Positions 15,733-24,001 of a stretch of DNA of 64,000 nucleotides are shown here, in pieces. Numbering within the stretch: position 1 is the first letter of the stretch; the number at the start of each line of letters is the position of its first letter. Origin of the DNA: Coprococcus sp. OM04-5BH (lineage in GTDB: Bacteria > Bacillota > Clostridia > Lachnospirales > Lachnospiraceae); the NCBI RefSeq assembly GCF_003482105.1, contig NZ_QULM01000003.1, forward strand, positions 432 through 64,431, written 5' to 3'. The notes beneath the pieces are model-generated. The model saw nothing but the letters and a program-made list of their open reading frames with translations. It did no database searches and was not told where the DNA came from. The position numbers and the translations under genes were made by a program.

Positions 15733-18276
15733 ATAAAAAGACCAATATTCTTTGTTGCATTATGCATGTTGCTTGGAGAGGCCGCGGTAATCACAGAGAA
15801 TTATTTTTGGTGCGTGATAATATTATTAACAACCATACTCTGGATAGTAAGAAATAAGAATATCCAGAGTATGGTTGCTTTATTTTTCATGTTCATTTTT
15901 TTTGTAATGGGCGTGTTGAACATTATGAGTACCGGAAAAAAGGAAAAGCTCTGTACGGAAATCGGAGATCGTGAGCTGCCCTGTACAGTTTCCGGTAAGA
16001 TAAAGGAAATAAAAACGGACGGTCTCAGCGATACTTACTATATTATGGCGGATAGTATAGTAAGCTCTGAATTTGCCTATAAAGGGAAAATCGGAATTGT
16101 TATATATACTTCTGCAGGGAAGGAACGGAAGAACAATCCCGGCAATACAGATCATATTTATTTAGATTATATTAATGGAGATTATATCTGTATGTCGGGG
16201 ACTGTAAGCGTTCCTGATTCCGCTACAAATCCGGGAACTTTTGATCAATACATATATCTGAGAAATAAGGGATATTATCTTTGTATTTCAAATGGGACTA
16301 TAGAAAGCGGAAACCACAGACCATACAGCATTGAAGGCTTTCTTTACGGAATAAAGAACAGGTGCACAAAAATAATAGATAATTCATTTGACTCCGAGTC
16401 TGCCGGCATAGTAAAGGCAATGCTCGTTGCAGACAAATCCACATTGGACAAAAATATAAAAAAGCTCTATAGCGAAAATGGAATTGCTCATATCATGGCC
16501 ATATCGGGTGTTCATGTTGCTATTATTGGCATGACTTTGTATGGCTTTTTGAGAAAATTAAGGATTGGCAGGCTTATATCAGGAACATTTTCAATTGCTA
16601 TAATAATCCTATATGGAATTATGACAGGTATGTCGTCTTCTACGGAACGGGCGGTGATAATGCTTATATTATCCATAGCTGCCGAGTATTTCGGAAGAAA
16701 GACCGACGCACCAACATCCATGGGATTTGCAATGATAATAATGGTCTTGGGAAATCCTTATGTAATATTGGATGCCGGATTTCAGCTTTCGTTTGCGGCA
16801 ATAACAGGAGTGACAGTTGTTGCACCCCAATTGCGTAAATTGTTGGGGGTGTTTAAGCGGTTCATCAAAGCGGCGGATGAAAAGAAAAAACAAAAGCATA
16901 AAAAGATTATGAGCTTAAGGAAAATGATAATAAAATTAATTGATGCTCTCGTGGTGGGAATTGCGTCATTTATTACTACCACACCTGTTATCATTTACTA
17001 TTACTATCAATTTCCGCCGTACTCGATCTTTATTAACCTGATAGTGATTCCGCTGGTGTCACTAATTGTAGGCGGAAGTATCCTGGTTGTATTGACCGGT
17101 TTGTTCTTTACGGGGGCTGCAGTTGTCATGACATATCCTGTCAGACTTATTCTTTTTGGCTATAAACATTTATGTATATTTGCCTCTGGACTTCCCGATG
17201 CTTCCGTGCTTGTGGGACACATAAGTATTGGAATGGTATTTGTATATTATCTCTCGGTTGTTTTGATATTTGCCATATTGCGGATGATCCGGATTGGAAA
17301 AACAGAGAGGGAAGGACCAATTTTGTATTTGATGCTGGCTGCAGTACTTTTTTTGACTGTGGTATATGAAGTGTATTCGTATGACAAATCTCTCAAGATT
17401 GTCTACATGGACGTAGGGCAGGGGGACGGAGTGCTGCTTCGTACATCCGGTCATGGGGGAATACTTATTGATGGGGGCTCTTCCTCAAACAAAAGAGTCG
17501 GAGAGTATGTTATGGTACCTGTTTTGAAATATTATGGGGTTTCGGAGGTGGAATATGCGTTTGTCTCACATGGTGACGTAGATCATGTGTCCGGTCTGGA
17601 ATATTTGTTAAATGAGGAACAGAGCGGCGTGCATGTGGTCAATCTGGTGCTGCCTGAGTACGGGGATCAAGATGCCCTCCAAGAATTGAAGTCAGAGGCA
17701 ATAGCAAATAACGTGAACATAATATACATGAAGCCCGGTGATAACATTACATATAATCACCAACATGCTGAGACCATAAATATAGAATGTCTGTATCCGG
17801 ATGAAGAAGCCGGACAGGGTGTCTTGAATACAAACAACCTGTCCATGATCTTGAAAACAACAATTACATGGGACGTAAGAGAAGCGGATATAGAAAATTT
17901 AAATAAATCAAGTGACTCAGATGCTTCTTTGAGTCTGTTGTTTGTGGGGGACGCAGGTATTGCTGCGGAAAAAAGACTTATTGAATTGTATGAAAAAAAT
18001 AGTCTGGGGGGGATTTCCGATAGTATAGCCTGCGATATTCTGAAGGTGGGACATCATGGAAGCAGGAATAGCAGCGGCAGTGATTTCTTAAAAAGAGTGT
18101 CGGCAATGTATGGAATTATATCCTGTGGAAAAGACAATAGATATGGACATCCACATGCAGAGACGCTGGAGAGGTTGAAGATGGCAGATACAAAATATAT
18201 GACAACAAAGGAGCACGGAGCAATCATATTATCTATAGAAAGAGGTGATTGGAGCTTGTCGGGATATATAGATTAA
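15733..18276 (+). CDS. comEC: ComEC/Rec2 DNA-uptake channel with metallo-beta-lactamase domain
   Basis: Polytopic ComEC core (about residues 210-500, with EMGIAHIMAISGVHVAI-type signature seen as GIAHIMAISGVHVA) and C-terminal MBL domain with SHGDVDHVSG and LKVGHHGSRNSSG. It transports single-stranded DNA across the membrane. First in-frame ATG is 15766 (836 residues). The frame is open back to a TAG at 15727 and reads KRPIFFVALCMLLGE, a normal ComEC N-terminus; AAGGA lies 8 nt before an ATA codon at 15733. I therefore give 15733 as the likely natural 5' end, with ATA as a possible rare start; 15766 is the conservative alternative. Confidence 0.8.
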   Translation: MKRPIFFVALCMLLGEAAVITENYFWCVIILLTTILWIVRNKNIQSMVALFFMFIFFVMGVLNIMSTGKKEKLCTEIGDRELPCTVSGKIKEIKTDGLSDTYYIMADSIVSSEFAYKGKIGIVIYTSAGKERKNNPGNTDHIYLDYINGDYICMSGTVSVPDSATNPGTFDQYIYLRNKGYYLCISNGTIESGNHRPYSIEGFLYGIKNRCTKIIDNSFDSESAGIVKAMLVADKSTLDKNIKKLYSENGIAHIMAISGVHVAIIGMTLYGFLRKLRIGRLISGTFSIAIIILYGIMTGMSSSTERAVIMLILSIAAEYFGRKTDAPTSMGFAMIIMVLGNPYVILDAGFQLSFAAITGVTVVAPQLRKLLGVFKRFIKAADEKKKQKHKKIMSLRKMIIKLIDALVVGIASFITTTPVIIYYYYQFPPYSIFINLIVIPLVSLIVGGSILVVLTGLFFTGAAVVMTYPVRLILFGYKHLCIFASGLPDASVLVGHISIGMVFVYYLSVVLIFAILRMIRIGKTEREGPILYLMLAAVLFLTVVYEVYSYDKSLKIVYMDVGQGDGVLLRTSGHGGILIDGGSSSNKRVGEYVMVPVLKYYGVSEVEYAFVSHGDVDHVSGLEYLLNEEQSGVHVVNLVLPEYGDQDALQELKSEAIANNVNIIYMKPGDNITYNHQHAETINIECLYPDEEAGQGVLNTNNLSMILKTTITWDVREADIENLNKSSDSDASLSLLFVGDAGIAAEKRLIELYEKNSLGGISDSIACDILKVGHHGSRNSSGSDFLKRVSAMYGIISCGKDNRYGHPHAETLERLKMADTKYMTTKEHGAIILSIERGDWSLSGYID

Positions 18277-18408
18277 GCAGGTTTTTCTGCGTCAGGTGGA
18301 AGATTAAAGAAAAATGATATTTCACGTAATAAATCACGGGACATTTTAAAGAAAAAAGCTTATAATTGCACTGATATAAATTACGAAAAATGAAGGCCGG
18401 TGTACAAA

Positions 18409-18888
18409 ATGAAACAGGAAGACAAAGACAGGATAATAAAAAAGCTGATTGAAACACATACAACTATTTCCACAATGGAGAGCTGTACCTCTGGTATGAT
18501 AGCTTCCATGATAACGGATACCGAAGGGGCATCTGGTATATTTCCGGGGGGATATGTTACTTACCTGAATGAGACTAAAGTACTTATTGGGGTGAACGAG
18601 AAGATTATAAAAAAATATGGAGTATATTCAAGTGAATGTGCCGCTGAAATGGCGCGTACAGTTAAGGATAAGTTAAAGACGGACATTGCCATCGGGATAA
18701 CCGGGACGACCGGTAATATAGATCCAAATAATCCGGATAGTGTTCAAGGACAAGTATATTTTTGTATTATTGCAGATGGCAGGGAAAATACATTTCGGTT
18801 TAGTTCAGATGTGGCTGGCATGACGAGACATAACATAAAGCAACTGTATGCAGACAGGGTGTTTATGGAACTGGAGAAACTTATTTGA
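18409..18888 (+). CDS. pncC: CinA C-terminal domain / nicotinamide-nucleotide amidase
   Basis: 159 residues from ATG 18409 (an in-frame GTG at 18400 sits only 3 nt after AAGG). Single CinA_C domain: STMESCTSGMIASMITD, FPGGYVTYLNETK, YSSECAAEMA, and GITGTTGNI with the conserved Gly/Thr loop. The enzyme deamidates NMN to NaMN in NAD recycling. The N-terminal molybdopterin-like domain of full CinA is absent, as in E. coli YgaD/PncC. Its place after comEC recalls the competence link of cinA in other Firmicutes. Confidence 0.88.
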   Translation: MKQEDKDRIIKKLIETHTTISTMESCTSGMIASMITDTEGASGIFPGGYVTYLNETKVLIGVNEKIIKKYGVYSSECAAEMARTVKDKLKTDIAIGITGTTGNIDPNNPDSVQGQVYFCIIADGRENTFRFSSDVAGMTRHNIKQLYADRVFMELEKLI

Positions 18889-18969
18889 TATACAGAAGAT
18901 GTGATATTGTCAGACACTGCCAAAGGTTCCCGCAGCAGTATATGTTGACAGAAATATCCAATAATATTT

Positions 18970-18999
18970 TTGCAAATACCACTGGGGATGTGTTACAAT
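18970..18999 (+). promoter_or_regulatory. promoter of lgt
   Basis: TTGCAA (18970-18975), 18-nt spacer, TACAAT (18994-18999); about 55 nt before the lgt start. Confidence 0.5.
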
Positions 19000-19057
19000 T
19001 AAAAGCGTATTGTGAATATTTGTTTGGAGCGGCTTAAGGCTGCGGAATGGAGTATAT

Positions 19058-19801
19058 ATGTTTAATGATATAAATATAGGACCGTTGACCCTTCACATGT
19101 ACGGACTTATGATCGCTGTAGGGTTTCTTGCGGCATTATTCCTGTCAGAGTACTGGACTAAGAAGAAGGGGCTTGATCGGGATATTCTGTATGGAATACT
19201 GGTGTGTGCCATAGTCGGCGGAATAGTTGGCTGTAAGCTTTTGTATTATATAGTAGAGCTTCCGCAGATAATAAAGGATCCGTCTATACTCTTGGATTTC
19301 AAGAATGGTTTCGTGGTATACGGAGGTATAATCGGCGGAGTGCTTGCCAGCATGCTATATATCAAGAAGATAAAGAAAACCGCATTTTTACCATATCTTG
19401 ATATAGTAATGCCGGGAGTTGCCGTTGGACAGGGATTCGGACGTATAGGATGTTTCTTTGCAGGCTGCTGTTACGGTGCAAGAACAGAGTCGGCATTTTC
19501 CATTGTATTTAAACATTCGGATTATGCACCGAATAATGTAAAGCTTATACCTACACAGCTCATATCTTCAGCGGGAGATTTTGTGATAGCTGCTGTTTTG
19601 TATTTCTACTTAAGCAGGAAACATGCAGATGGAAGAGTAGGTGCACTCTATTTTATATTGTATGGAATCGGAAGATTTGCCATAGAATTTTTAAGGGATG
19701 ATTACAGGGGAAGTATTGGAGTATTTTCAACATCCCAGATTATTTCACTTGCAGTTGTTGTACTTGGAGCGGTGTTGTTTGTGAGGACTGGAAAGAGGTA
19801 G
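19058..19801 (+). CDS. lgt: prolipoprotein diacylglyceryl transferase
   Basis: 247 residues, seven-helix membrane enzyme that transfers diacylglycerol from phosphatidylglycerol to the lipobox Cys of prolipoproteins. Seen: GPLTLHMYGLMIAVGF (conserved His/Tyr), FVVYGGIIGG, the family signature as GFGRIGCFFAGCCYGA, and a C-terminal GIGRFAIEFLRDD. It would process the ComEA- and GerM-like lipoproteins nearby. GGAGT precedes the ATG. The next gene starts 3 nt after the stop. Confidence 0.94.
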   Translation: MFNDINIGPLTLHMYGLMIAVGFLAALFLSEYWTKKKGLDRDILYGILVCAIVGGIVGCKLLYYIVELPQIIKDPSILLDFKNGFVVYGGIIGGVLASMLYIKKIKKTAFLPYLDIVMPGVAVGQGFGRIGCFFAGCCYGARTESAFSIVFKHSDYAPNNVKLIPTQLISSAGDFVIAAVLYFYLSRKHADGRVGALYFILYGIGRFAIEFLRDDYRGSIGVFSTSQIISLAVVVLGAVLFVRTGKR

Positions 19802-19804
19802 GAC

Positions 19805-21490
19805 ATGAGTGTAGTGACCAAAGAAAAAATATATGAAGTGATAAACGGATTGCCCGATGATGTGTCTGATCACAATCAGGTAAATAAGCATATCAGCATC
19901 GCAATAGAGGATGTGTGTAAAAAGCTTAATGTCGGATGTATGACAGTAAGCATTGAGTCTCCGGTGCACAATCCCCTGACCCAGGGAGAGCGGTTAAACT
20001 TTAATCTGGTTGAGTCGGAGGCTGGCTATGATGAAGAATGTGCTTACAGAAAGAAGTATGTGACACCTCAGAAGTGTGTTGTGACCATCACCTCATACCC
20101 TGTCAGAAATACAGTGTTTTCAGATGAGGAGATATCGGATATAGACGAGATCTCCAGGCTTATATTCTTTTACGGAACAAGAAGCAGAGCATACAGGTTT
20201 CTGGACAAGGCTATAAATTATGATACCCTTACAGGTGTTTTAAACCAGCATGGTATGGTCATGAACGTTATGAAGATGGGGGATAAGGATGCATTTAAAG
20301 ACTACAATGCAGTTTTCTTTAACATAAGGAATTTCAAGTATATTAATAGCCGTGTAGGTTCAAGACGCGGTGATGAGGCACTTATAGCCTATGCAAATAC
20401 CATAAAGACGCATCTTGCAGATCATGGAATGGTATGCCGCCTTGGCGGAGATAATTTCTTTGTTCTGGTAAAGAAGGAATTTGCATCGGATTTCATAAGC
20501 TTCCTTAAGCAGGTGACTATCACAGTGAATACCAGATACGAGAATGTAAATTTTGACGTGTCTGCCAGAATTGGAATGTATGAGATAGAGGACGGAGATT
20601 CATTTCCATCGGCTATCAACAAGGCATCCATCGCATACAGTGCAACGAGACGCAGCGGCGCAGATTCCTTTCACGTGTACAGATCAGAGATGATGAAGAG
20701 GGATACAGAGAACAAGAAGGTGTCCATGACCTTTAAGAAGGCTTTAGACGATGAGAATATTGTTGTTTACTATCAGCCTAAGGTAAATATACTTACAAAT
20801 GAGATCGTCGGTGCAGAGGCTTTAGTAAGATGGAAGCGTGAGGGAAGAGTTGATTCTCCTTCCGTGTTCATTCCTATACTTGAAGCAGATGGAAATGTCA
20901 GGGAACTCGACATATATGTATTTGAAAAGGTATGTCAGAATATAAGAGAACAGATTGACGCAGGCATAGAGCCTGTAAAGGTTTCGGTCAATTTCTCAAG
21001 GGTTCATTTGTTCAATGAGGCACTTACAGAGAAGATTATTGGTATTGTTGAGAGATACAATGTGCCAAGACGGTATATTGAGATTGAAATAACAGAGTCT
21101 GCATATTACAGCGATACAGAGTCGCAGGATTACTTTATAAAGGTAATGCATGAAGCAGGCTTTACCGTGGCTATAGATGATTTTGGAACAGGACTTTCAT
21201 CCCTCAGTATCCTTACAAATGGTAATATTGACGTGATAAAGCTTGATAAGTCCCTGGTTGATAACGTGGCGTCGGCAGAGGGCAAGGATGCAGTGCTCTT
21301 TAAATGTATCGTAAGGATGATCTACAGTATGGGAATAGATATGATTGCCGAAGGCGTGGAGACAAAGGAATAGCTTGAGTTCCTTAAGACAGAAAAGTGC
21401 AATAACGTTCAGGGATTTTTATATGACAGACCGCTGGAGTATAGAGTATTCAGGGGACGTCTTGTAAATTCCAGAACATATGCAGTATAA
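19805..21490 (+). pseudogene. GGDEF-EAL protein interrupted by an in-frame TAG
   Basis: The frame runs 522 codons to TAG at 21371-21373 and then continues in frame for 38 more codons to TAA 21488-21490. Reading through gives IDMIAEGVETKE-X-LEFLKTEKCNNVQGFLYDRPLE-like sequence, exactly the EAL-domain end where X is normally Gln (CAG to TAG). N-terminal ~140 residues are unassigned; the GGDEF domain has GGDNF, so no cyclase activity is expected; the EAL domain keeps EALVRW, DDFGTG, KLDKS and AEGVE. The truncated product lacks the QGF...RP strand and may be inactive. Confidence 0.85.
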
Positions 21491-21521
21491 AGAACTTATA
21501 TACAGCGTCAGAGGTTAGGAT

Positions 21522-22553
21522 ATGGCAGCTAAGAAAACAGAAAAAAAGAATCCGATGACCATAATCAACAGCCATATAAAGGCAGGGGAGTTCAAAAGAG
21601 TTTACCTGTTATTCGGAGATGAGACGTATCTTGTACAGCAGTACAAGGATAAACTGGTAAATGCTCTTACAGATGTGGAGGACACTTTAAACTTCTCAAA
21701 GTTTGTAGGAGAAGAATCAGATCCGGCGGAGATGATAAGCTTCTGCCAGACAATGCCGTTTTTCGCAGACAGAAGAGTGGTGCTGGTAAGCGGAAGCGGG
21801 TTATTTGCCAAGAGTAATGATTATCTTGCGGATAATATACCGGGGCTTCCGGATACCGCCGTTATGGTATTTGTGGAGAAGGATGTAGACAAGCGGAGCA
21901 GAACCTATAAGGCGGTGGACAGATACGGCGAGACACTGGAATTTGTCACACCTGATGAGAGAACGCTCACCATCTGGATAACAGCCCGGGTTAAGGCTGT
22001 ATCGAAGGAGATAGAGCAGAGCGCGGTATTCAAGCTTATAGAGAATGCAGGGAGTGACATGAATGTCATAAGGAATGAACTGGATAAGCTTATTGCTTAT
22101 TGTATGGATGTGCCGAGGATTACTCTTAAGGATGTAAATGAGATATGTATCTCAAACCCGGAGGATGATGTATTCCAGATGATCGAGTGCATAGCCAGAG
22201 GCCAGAAGTCGAAAGCAATACATCTGTACCACGGACTTCTTGACAGAAAGGAGCCGGCGTTAAAGATACTGTTCCTTATAGCAAGACAGTTTGATATCCT
22301 TCTTAAGATAAAGCTGTGTGTCAGAGAGGGAAAGACTGACGAGCAGACTGCAGAGATCACGGGAATACGTTCCTGGCTTGTGAAGAAGTACAGGGAGCAG
22401 AGCGACAGATATTCCTACGAGCAGCTTAGGACTATCGTTGACAAATGCCAGGAGATGGATTATAAATTCAAGACCGGTCAGATATCAGACACCATCGCGG
22501 TAGAATTGCTGATAGTAGAGATATCCGGCGGATATAAGATGTCAGATATGTAA
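21522..22553 (+). CDS. holA: DNA polymerase III subunit delta
   Basis: 343 residues, normal length for HolA. Clamp-loader subunit that opens the beta ring. Typical landmarks: RVYLLFGDETYLVQQYKDKL near the N-terminus, the AAA+ like core, NEICISNPEDDVFQMIECIARGQ in the middle, and the helical C-terminal collar (DILLKIKLC...). GGTTAGGA precedes the ATG. In Clostridia holA is usually followed by a convergent rpsT, as here. Confidence 0.93.
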   Translation: MAAKKTEKKNPMTIINSHIKAGEFKRVYLLFGDETYLVQQYKDKLVNALTDVEDTLNFSKFVGEESDPAEMISFCQTMPFFADRRVVLVSGSGLFAKSNDYLADNIPGLPDTAVMVFVEKDVDKRSRTYKAVDRYGETLEFVTPDERTLTIWITARVKAVSKEIEQSAVFKLIENAGSDMNVIRNELDKLIAYCMDVPRITLKDVNEICISNPEDDVFQMIECIARGQKSKAIHLYHGLLDRKEPALKILFLIARQFDILLKIKLCVREGKTDEQTAEITGIRSWLVKKYREQSDRYSYEQLRTIVDKCQEMDYKFKTGQISDTIAVELLIVEISGGYKMSDM

Positions 22554-22570
22554 AAAATACGAGGCATACA

Positions 22571-22634
22571 AAATAGGAAGCATGTGAAATAGGAAGCATG
22601 CGAAATAGGAAGCATGTGAAATAGGAAACATCTA
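22571..22634 (+). repeat. four tandem 16-bp repeats
   Basis: Unit AAATAGGAAGCATGTG repeated at 22571, 22587, 22603 and 22619; copies 2 and 4 differ at one and four positions. Lies between holA stop and the shared terminator. No hairpin potential of its own. Confidence 0.9.
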
Positions 22635-22655
22635 AAACAGAAAATATATAAAATA

Positions 22656-22688
22656 AAAAATCGCCTTGGGTTGAGGCGATTTTTTAAT
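22656..22688. terminator. bidirectional terminator between holA and rpsT
   Basis: Stem AAATCGCCT (22658-22666), loop TGGGTTG, AGGCGATTT (22674-22682), with A-run before and T-run after, so it can serve both converging genes. Confidence 0.88.
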
Positions 22689-22749
22689 GCTCATATGTGC
22701 AGCCAACATATGATATACAATATATAAAAATTAATAAAATGATTTAAGC

Positions 22750-23013
22750 TTAAGCCATCTTGCTTACAGCAGCGCTGAGACGAGCTACCTTACGAGCGGC
22801 ATTGTTCTTGTGGTAGATACCCTTTGAAGCAGCCTTACCGATCTCTGATGTAGCAACCTTTAAGCTTGCCTGTGCAGCAGACTTATCACCTGAAGCGATG
22901 TCAGCCTCTACCTTCTTAATTACAGTCTTAATCTTAGACTTGATCATCTTATTTCTTAATGTCTTTGTTTCGATTACAGAAATTCTCTTCTTTGCTGATT
23001 TAATATTAGCCAA
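22750..23013 (-). CDS. rpsT: 30S ribosomal protein S20
   Basis: 87 residues starting MANIKSAKKRISVIETK, the standard length and N-terminus of S20, which binds 16S rRNA early in small-subunit assembly. The start codon is TTG at 23013; the only nearby ATG (23028) is part of the GGAGG ribosome site itself (ATGGAGGTAAAGGTT before the TTG). A TTG start is also used by E. coli rpsT, where it limits translation for autoregulation. Promoter lies 90 nt upstream. Confidence 0.96.
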   Translation of the reverse strand: MANIKSAKKRISVIETKTLRNKMIKSKIKTVIKKVEADIASGDKSAAQASLKVATSEIGKAASKGIYHKNNAARKVARLSAAVSKMA

Positions 23014-23098
23014 AACCTTTACCTCCATTCGTAATAATTATAATAATGGTTTTACATTAAAACCGGACACGGACAATTCAATGTAAACATACTATTCA

Positions 23099-23127
23099 AT
23101 AATAGTAGAAAGGCATATGGTTGTCAA
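23099..23127 (-). promoter_or_regulatory. rpsT promoter
   Basis: On the minus strand TTGACA (23127-23122), 17-nt spacer, TATTAT (23104-23099). Confidence 0.75.
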
Positions 23128-23184
23128 GGGTAAATTTAACTTTTTTCGTCAGGAAATAAGCGACTTTTAATAGGCGGCTGTTTA

Positions 23185-23213
23185 TTTACATTACCCCTGT
23201 AAAATGGTAAAAT
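23185..23213 (+). promoter_or_regulatory. promoter upstream of the membrane protein-glgB pair
   Basis: TTTACA (23185-23190), 17-nt spacer, TAAAAT (23208-23213). The leader that follows has a short GGCAGCATGGCTGCC hairpin just before the gene at 23297. Confidence 0.5.
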
Positions 23214-23296
23214 AAACAGGTGTGGTGAGTTTTTTGCCAACAATATAAATTTACGAACAGGGTAATGGCAGCATGGCTGCCTGTTAATATAGAAAG

Positions 23297-23980
23297 ATGA
23301 AATCAAGATACAGGATACACCAGATCATTATGGGTTTTGCCATAATGATAATGATATTGTCTGCGGCAGTAAGCGCTGCATTTATGTTCAGGGATGTTCC
23401 CTTTGACAAGTACACATCCAATGTGACCAGAGGTCAGTCAGACATAGTGAATGAAACCACAGGAGAGAAGCTTACGTCATACGAGGCGTGGCTGCAGTAC
23501 AGCATAATGTCTGACAGCTTCAGTGCCAGAAACCGTGAGGGCTTCGACTCGGCAACCATCAAGCTGAGTGATTTCAACAGCAAAAGGATAGAGAAGCTCG
23601 ACAGGGTATACAGGGCTTCAAGGGTGCTTATATTTGTGTCCGTGATTCTTCTGGTATTTGGTTTTCTGGTGGTACGGAGAAGAAGGATGTACGACTGTGT
23701 GGTCTGGGGCGGCCTCGCAGGAACCATGATTGGGATTATCTTTATATTGCTGGTATGGATCGGAAAGGGAGATTTCTTCGGCGGTATAAAGGCAATGGCA
23801 TTTAAACATGATTATTCGGTCTTCTTCAACGGGGACGATTATCTGCGGGATATCCTTCCTGATAGGATGGGAATAAACATGTTTACAGCATTTGCCGTGG
23901 TATTGATAGTGGGATTTCTAGTTACTCTTATCGTAAGGATAGTGAGTATGAGAAAGTCAGAACCTCACAGATTCAGATAA
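23297..23980 (+). CDS. unrecognised four-helix membrane protein
   Basis: 227 residues; no family recognised. Predicted membrane segments at about 10-28, 103-122, 128-148 and 192-214; the stretch 30-100 is a soluble, probably external loop of about 70 residues. Basic clusters after segments 2 (RRRRMYD) and 4 (RKSEPHRFR) point these ends to the cytosol. It ends 21 nt before glgB and appears cotranscribed with it, but nothing ties it to glycogen metabolism. Confidence 0.75.
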   Translation: MKSRYRIHQIIMGFAIMIMILSAAVSAAFMFRDVPFDKYTSNVTRGQSDIVNETTGEKLTSYEAWLQYSIMSDSFSARNREGFDSATIKLSDFNSKRIEKLDRVYRASRVLIFVSVILLVFGFLVVRRRRMYDCVVWGGLAGTMIGIIFILLVWIGKGDFFGGIKAMAFKHDYSVFFNGDDYLRDILPDRMGINMFTAFAVVLIVGFLVTLIVRIVSMRKSEPHRFR

Positions 23981-24001
23981 ATATTCAAAATGGAGGTATA
24001 T

